Part shown: positions 14,869 to 19,092 of the stretch, piece after piece | Layout: each line of letters begins with the position of its first letter | Position numbering within the stretch: position 1 is the first letter of the stretch | Assembly: GCA_965368115.1 (NCBI GenBank) | Contig: CBDULQ010000044.1 | Coordinates: forward strand, 1-19,092 | Reading direction: 5' to 3' | Length of the DNA: 19,092 nucleotides | Source: CBDULQ01 sp965368115 | GTDB lineage: Bacteria; Pseudomonadota; Gammaproteobacteria; SZUA-229 | The notes under the pieces: model-generated | The model's input: the letters and a program-made list of their open reading frames with translations, nothing else | The model's database searches: none | Told to the model about the DNA's origin: nothing | Position numbers and translations under genes: made by a program

Positions 14869-16074
14869 ATGACAGATTTTGACGAGCAGGCTTTTGCCGA
14901 GCAACTGGCGTTTGCGACCCTGGCGGTTCGCGCCGGCCAGACGCGTACGGCGGAAGGGGAGAACTCGGAACCGATTTTTCCCACCTCCAGCTTCGTGTTC
15001 AGTTCCGCTGCGGAAGCTGCGGCGCGTTTTTCCGGCGAGCAGCCGGGTAACATTTATTCGCGTTTTACCAATCCAACCGTGCGCATGTTCGAACGTCGCC
15101 TGGCGGCACTGGAAGGTGCAGAAGCCTGTGTTGCGACATCGTCCGGTATGTCGGCCATTCTGTCGATGTGCATGGGTCTGCTCAACAGCGGCGATCATAT
15201 CGTATCTTCACGCAGCATTTTCGGTACAACCACCGTGTTGTTCGAAAAATACCTCAGTCGCATGGGCATACAGACCAGTTTCGTCGAGCTTTCCGATCTC
15301 GATGCCTGGCGCAGTGCAATACGCAAGGAGACGCGTCTGTTGTTTCTGGAAACGCCGTCGAACCCGCTCACCGAACTGGTCGACATTGCGGCACTGGCGG
15401 AGATTGCCCATCAGCACGATTGCCTGCTGGCGGTGGACAACTGTTTCTGTACCCCGGCCCTGCAACGTCCTCTCGAAATGGGCGCGGATATCGTCGTGCA
15501 TTCGGCAACCAAATACCTGGATGGCCAGGGCAGGTGCATGGGCGGTGCGGTACTCGGTAAACAGGATGTGGTGGGCACTGAGGTGTTCGGTTTCCTGCGC
15601 AGTGCCGGCCCGACCATGAGTCCGTTCAATGCCTGGGTGTTTCTGAAAGGTCTGGAGACACTGCAGATTCGCATGCAGGCGCATAGCCGTAACGCCATGC
15701 AACTCGCCGGCTGGTTACAACAGCAAGATGCGGTGGAGCGGGTTTACTATCCCGGGCTGGCTGATCATCCGCAACATGAACTGGCTGGTCGTCAGCAGTC
15801 GGATTTTGGCGGCCTGTTGTCTTTTGTCGTCAAAGGTGGACGCGAAGCGGCCTGGAAACTGATCGATGCAACACGCATTATGTCGATCACTGCCAACCTG
15901 GGCGATACCAAGTCGACCATCACCCATCCTGCGACCACCACCCATGGTCGTCTCAGCGACGAACAGAAACAGGCCGCGGGTATCGTCGACGGTCTGGTGC
16001 GTATCGCCGTGGGTCTGGAAGATATCGAAGACCTGAAAGCGGATCTGCAGCCCGGCTTGAGCCAGAACCTGTAG
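14869..16074 (+). CDS. metZ: O-succinylhomoserine sulfhydrylase (Met synthesis)
   Basis: This PLP enzyme of the Cys/Met metabolism family makes homocysteine directly from O-succinylhomoserine and sulfide, bypassing cystathionine. It has 401 aa; the PLP lysine is K215 in HSATKYLDGQGR, and SGMSAILSMCMGLLN, YSRFTNPTVRMFERRLAALEG and SITANLGDTKSTITHPATTTH are family motifs. The SATKYLDGQGRCMGG stretch is typical of MetZ rather than MetB or MetC. The position downstream of purF also matches Pseudomonas metZ, although here four genes intervene. The ATG at 14869 follows AGGA at 14859-14862. Confidence 0.95.
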   Translation: MTDFDEQAFAEQLAFATLAVRAGQTRTAEGENSEPIFPTSSFVFSSAAEAAARFSGEQPGNIYSRFTNPTVRMFERRLAALEGAEACVATSSGMSAILSMCMGLLNSGDHIVSSRSIFGTTTVLFEKYLSRMGIQTSFVELSDLDAWRSAIRKETRLLFLETPSNPLTELVDIAALAEIAHQHDCLLAVDNCFCTPALQRPLEMGADIVVHSATKYLDGQGRCMGGAVLGKQDVVGTEVFGFLRSAGPTMSPFNAWVFLKGLETLQIRMQAHSRNAMQLAGWLQQQDAVERVYYPGLADHPQHELAGRQQSDFGGLLSFVVKGGREAAWKLIDATRIMSITANLGDTKSTITHPATTTHGRLSDEQKQAAGIVDGLVRIAVGLEDIEDLKADLQPGLSQNL

Positions 16075-16167
16075 ACAGGGGGCCAGGCTCTGCAACACGA
16101 CGACCGGTCCGGCATGATCGGGAGCGTCTGTTAGACTCAAAATAGTCCCCGGTTTTTTACCATCATC

Positions 16168-18261
16168 ATGACAGATTATTCACTGACACAGATTGCGCTG
16201 GCCGAGCGGGAAACACCGCTGATCCTGGTGGTGGATGACGATGTCGTCATTCGCACCATGCTCAAGAAAGCCCTGTCCCAGCACGGCTACGAAGTGATCG
16301 AAGCCTTTAACGGTGCCGAGGCGGTGGAACTGTTTCGCGAAAACCGTCCCGATATGGTGTTGCTCGATGTGCTGATGCCGGTGATGAATGGTTTCGAAGC
16401 CTGTGAAGTCATGCGTGGCATGGACACCGAACAGATGGTGCCGGTGATCATGCTCACCGCACTCGATGATGTCACTTCGGTTGATCGTGCTTTTGAATCC
16501 GGCGCTACTGATTTCATTACCAAACCGATCAACTGGAGTCTGTTCAGTCAACGTATTCGTTATGCGCTGCGTTCGCGGCAGATGGATTTCGATCTGCGCA
16601 AAAGCCAGTATCGCATTCGTCACGCAACCCAGGTTGCACGCCTGGGTTACTGGGACTGGGATCTGCGCAGCAATCAGATTCATGTGCCCACTGATGTGCT
16701 GGAAATGCTAGGTCTTAAAGTGACGCCGGGCGACGGACTGGACCGACTGCTCGACAATGTCGCGCCGGAAGACCGGGACCGCGTCGCACAAACTTTTGCC
16801 GATGCTCGCGAGCGCGCGGTCAACTTCGCCATCGAACACAGGCTCATCGATACCCGTGGTCGCGAATGTCATGTCTACCAGCAGGGTGATGTCATCTGTA
16901 ACGACCTGGGCGAACCGATCTATGTGCTGGGTACCATCCAGGACATCAGCGCACTGAAGCGTGCTGAAGATCTGATTCTGCACCAGGCGTATCACGATCT
17001 GCTCACCGACCTGCCGAACCAGACCCTGTTCAAGGAGCGCCTGGATCATGCACTCAAGGTCGCCGAGCATTCCGGCTCCAAGGTGGCGGTAATTCTGATC
17101 GACATCGATCGTTTCCAGTTGATCAACGAAAGCCTCGGTCACGAAACCGGCAATGTGCTGCTGGTGGAATTCGCCGGCTTTCTCAATCGTTTCGTGCAGG
17201 AAGGCGATACCATTTGCCGAGTCAGCGGCAACGAGTTTGCATTGTTGCTGGAAAGTGTAAACAGCATGGATTACATCAACGACGTGATTCGACGCATTCG
17301 CACATCGTTGAAGGAAAATGCATTCGGCCTGGCCGGCGAACAGGTATACGTCACGGTGAGTATGGGTATAGCCATGTACCCGGATGACGAGTTCAGTACC
17401 GACAACCTGTTGCGTTCAGCCAATGCGGCGATGCGTAAAGCCAAATCTCTGGGCGGCGATCAGGAGTTTTTCTATACCTCGGGCATGAACCGGCGTGTGC
17501 ATGATCGTTTGCGCATGGAGGGTGACCTGCGTCAGGCCATCGAGATGGAAGGGTTGGAACTGTTCTATCAACCGCAGGTGGATGCGGTGACGCGCAAGAT
17601 CGTATCCATGGAAGCGCTGGTACGCTGGAATCATCCCAGCCTGGGTTTGATCTCGCCGATTCGATTTATACCCCTGGCCGAAGAAACCGGCCTGATTCAG
17701 CCATTGGGTGCCTGGGTATTGCAGCAGGCAATGCGACAGACACGCGCCTGGCATGATGCCGGTTTTCCTTTGCACTGCGGCATCAATCTGTCCGCCAAGC
17801 AGTTTATGCAGAGTGACCTGGTGGCCAGTGTCGAATCTTCACTGCAGCAGTTTCAACTCGATCCGCAATACATCGACCTGGAAATTACCGAAACCGTGGC
17901 CATGCTGGATGCGGAAAACAGCATCAACAAAATGCACGAACTCAAGCAACTGGGTATTCGCCTGTCGATGGACGATTTCGGTACCGGTTATTCCTCGCTC
18001 AGTTATCTGCACCGTTTTCCCCTCGATGTGCTGAAAATCGATCGTTCTTTCGTGATGGGGATTCAGGGGGATTCCGATGACGGTGCCATCGCCCGTGCGG
18101 TAATCGCCATGGCACACAGCATGAACTTACGCGTCATCGCTGAAGGCGTCGAAACCGAGCAGCAGTATGATTTTCTCAAACAGCATCACTGCGACATGAT
18201 TCAGGGCTACCTGATTTCCGCGCCGGTGTCGGCGGACGATTTCAGCACCCTGTTGAAGTAA
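16168..18261 (+). CDS. Response regulator with PAS, degenerate GGDEF and EAL domains (c-di-GMP phosphodiesterase)
   Basis: The 697-aa cytoplasmic protein has a REC domain (about 16-130: VVDDD, phospho-acceptor D67 in VLLDVLMP, ITKP), a PAS domain with PAC end (about 150-265, ending GTIQDISALKRAE), a GGDEF domain (about 266-435) and an EAL domain (about 440-695). The GGDEF signature reads SGNEF (353-357), so cyclase activity is unlikely. The EAL site looks complete: E482 in MEALVRW, NLSAKQF, LEITET, MDDFGTG, LKIDRSF, IAEGVE and QGYL. The protein probably breaks down c-di-GMP when a partner kinase signals; no kinase is in the window. The ATG is the first start after an in-frame TAG at 16132; no clear ribosome site precedes it. 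Confidence 0.93.
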   Translation: MTDYSLTQIALAERETPLILVVDDDVVIRTMLKKALSQHGYEVIEAFNGAEAVELFRENRPDMVLLDVLMPVMNGFEACEVMRGMDTEQMVPVIMLTALDDVTSVDRAFESGATDFITKPINWSLFSQRIRYALRSRQMDFDLRKSQYRIRHATQVARLGYWDWDLRSNQIHVPTDVLEMLGLKVTPGDGLDRLLDNVAPEDRDRVAQTFADARERAVNFAIEHRLIDTRGRECHVYQQGDVICNDLGEPIYVLGTIQDISALKRAEDLILHQAYHDLLTDLPNQTLFKERLDHALKVAEHSGSKVAVILIDIDRFQLINESLGHETGNVLLVEFAGFLNRFVQEGDTICRVSGNEFALLLESVNSMDYINDVIRRIRTSLKENAFGLAGEQVYVTVSMGIAMYPDDEFSTDNLLRSANAAMRKAKSLGGDQEFFYTSGMNRRVHDRLRMEGDLRQAIEMEGLELFYQPQVDAVTRKIVSMEALVRWNHPSLGLISPIRFIPLAEETGLIQPLGAWVLQQAMRQTRAWHDAGFPLHCGINLSAKQFMQSDLVASVESSLQQFQLDPQYIDLEITETVAMLDAENSINKMHELKQLGIRLSMDDFGTGYSSLSYLHRFPLDVLKIDRSFVMGIQGDSDDGAIARAVIAMAHSMNLRVIAEGVETEQQYDFLKQHHCDMIQGYLISAPVSADDFSTLLK

Positions 18262-18273
18262 TCGGTCTCTCGA

Positions 18274-18552
18274 TCAATCGGCAACGAAACCGGCAGGAAA
18301 TTTGCCGCGCAGGATATAGGCAAAGGCCAGTACTTCGGCAACGGCGTGATACAACTGTTCCGGAATTTCTTCGCCCAGGCTGATCTCCGCCAGGATTTCC
18401 ACCAGTTCATCATCCTGTTGCAACGGCACTCCGGTCTGTTTTGCCATGTCGATAATCTGTTGCGCCAGGTCGCCGACACCTTTTGCGCTGACACGGGGTG
18501 CGTTCTTTTCATCGTATTCCAGGGCGACGGCAATTTTCTGCTGCTGTTTCAT
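18274..18552 (-). CDS. Stand-alone FlhB C-terminal-domain-like protein
   Basis: The 92-aa protein matches the cytoplasmic tail of FlhB/YscU export switch proteins: KIAVALEYDEKNAPRVSAKG, then VPLQQDDELVEILAEISLGE, then EEIPEQLYHAVAEVLAFAYIL. It has no membrane part, and the NPTH self-cleavage motif is absent, the sequence beginning just after where it would lie. Such proteins (FlhX/YlqH type) are known in several bacteria and can partly replace the FlhB tail in some. The ATG overlaps the stop of the upstream FliK-like gene by one base (TGATG). It converges on the EAL gene with a 12-base gap. A link to flagellar export is likely but inferred. Confidence 0.87.
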   Translation of the reverse strand: MKQQQKIAVALEYDEKNAPRVSAKGVGDLAQQIIDMAKQTGVPLQQDDELVEILAEISLGEEIPEQLYHAVAEVLAFAYILRGKFPAGFVAD

Positions 18553-19092
18553 CAGGCTTTCTCATCCACCATGTGAACGGACTCGGGTACCGCGCGTTGT
18601 TGTGGCGGCTGACCGCGAATGACATCGATGCGACCGGGTTGCAGGCCGGCATCGACATAAGCCTGCTGTAACACATGCAGATGTTGTTGCAAGGTGGCGA
18701 CGGTGGTCGAGTTGTCGGCATGAAACACGGTGGAAATCTGTTCGCCCATCAGGTGCAGTCGTGCCTGCACCGGACCCATGGGCGCCAGGTTGAAATTGAT
18801 GGTAACGGTCCAGCTGTCCTGTTCGCGGTCCGGCTGATGCGCGTCCTGTTCGATACGAAACTGAAACAGGCTGATACCCTGGCGATCTTTTACCGGCAGG
18901 TCGAACATCAACAGGTACGGTGAGTCTGCGTCGCGAGTCAGTGGCGTCAGCTGTTGGCTGCTGATTCGCGCCACCGCATTGTCGACCAGCGCTTTGAGTT
19001 CCTGGGCAGCGGGTAAATTTCGCAACAGGCTGAGCAGGTTCTCCGCCAGTTGCCGTTGCTGTGGTTGTGGCTGTTGTTGCAGATGCTGGACC
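18552..19092 (-). CDS. FliK-like hook-length control protein, C-terminal part (5' end outside window)
   Basis: The frame is open to the window edge, so at least 179 codons of a longer gene are seen; a TTG at 19025 is an internal codon, not a convincing start. The visible part has a Gln-rich stretch (about 19050-19090) and then a C-terminal domain like FliK/Flg_hook, with NLAPMGPVQARLHLMGEQIS, VFHADNSTTVATLQQHL and LQQAYVDAGLQPGRIDVIRG. FliK measures hook length and triggers the export switch through FlhB. Here its stop is fused to the start of a small FlhB-tail-like gene (TGATG), so the two are probably made together. It may be an accessory FliK paralogue rather than the main one, since no hook or basal-body genes are in view. 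Confidence 0.82.
   Translation of the reverse strand, partial: VQHLQQQPQPQQRQLAENLLSLLRNLPAAQELKALVDNAVARISSQQLTPLTRDADSPYLLMFDLPVKDRQGISLFQFRIEQDAHQPDREQDSWTVTINFNLAPMGPVQARLHLMGEQISTVFHADNSTTVATLQQHLHVLQQAYVDAGLQPGRIDVIRGQPPQQRAVPESVHMVDEKA

Noticed and set aside
16075..16167. Terminator or promoter between metZ and the EAL gene.
   Set aside because: GACCGGTC is a short palindrome and there is a T-run near 16153, but no stem precedes that run and no -35/-10 pair is convincing.

Overview
The window is a dense stretch of a gammaproteobacterial chromosome with no intergenic gap over about 105 bases and no plasmid, phage or complete transposon genes. The order fimV-truA-trpF-trpB-trpA-accD-folC-dedD(SPOR)-cvpA-purF-...-metZ matches the backbone I recall from Pseudomonas and related gammaproteobacteria, with two differences. 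trpB and trpA sit between trpF and accD, and an extra four-gene block lies between purF and metZ. FimV, MetZ (direct sulfhydrylation of O-succinylhomoserine) and flagellar export genes suggest a free-living, flagellated, non-enteric gammaproteobacterium. The genus cannot be named from this window.

Layout: (1) 1-2710 is fimV, cut at its 5' end. (2) A strong hairpin with T-runs (2759-2801) lies directly before truA. (3) 3665-6313 holds trpF-trpB-trpA, overlapping and all starting with GTG. (4) 6381-9126 holds accD, folC and a DedD-like SPOR protein. (5) 9179-11290 holds cvpA and purF, separated by an unusual 62-base near-perfect palindrome. (6) 11294-14839 is a peptidoglycan-modification block: a secreted TPR/NTF2-like protein, a secreted YkuD L,D-transpeptidase with the same C-terminal NTF2-like domain, a convergent exported M14 peptidase, and a small cytoplasmic-looking YkuD protein. 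(7) 14869-16074 is metZ. (8) 16168-18261 is a REC-PAS-GGDEF-EAL regulator whose GGDEF site is degenerate. (9) 18274-19092, on the minus strand, is a FliK-like protein (cut by the window end) translationally coupled to a stand-alone FlhB-tail-like protein.

Biosynthesis (Trp, fatty acid, folate, purine, Met) is mixed with envelope and polarity genes (FimV, SPOR, CvpA, YkuD and M14 enzymes) and motility or c-di-GMP genes. The part that departs most from the familiar backbone is the purF-metZ insertion. There, two adjacent genes share a C-terminal domain but only one carries the transpeptidase core, which suggests an enzyme and a non-catalytic partner. Other points of interest are the cvpA-purF palindrome, Glu in place of the catalytic Asp of TrpA, and the FliK/FlhB-tail pair.
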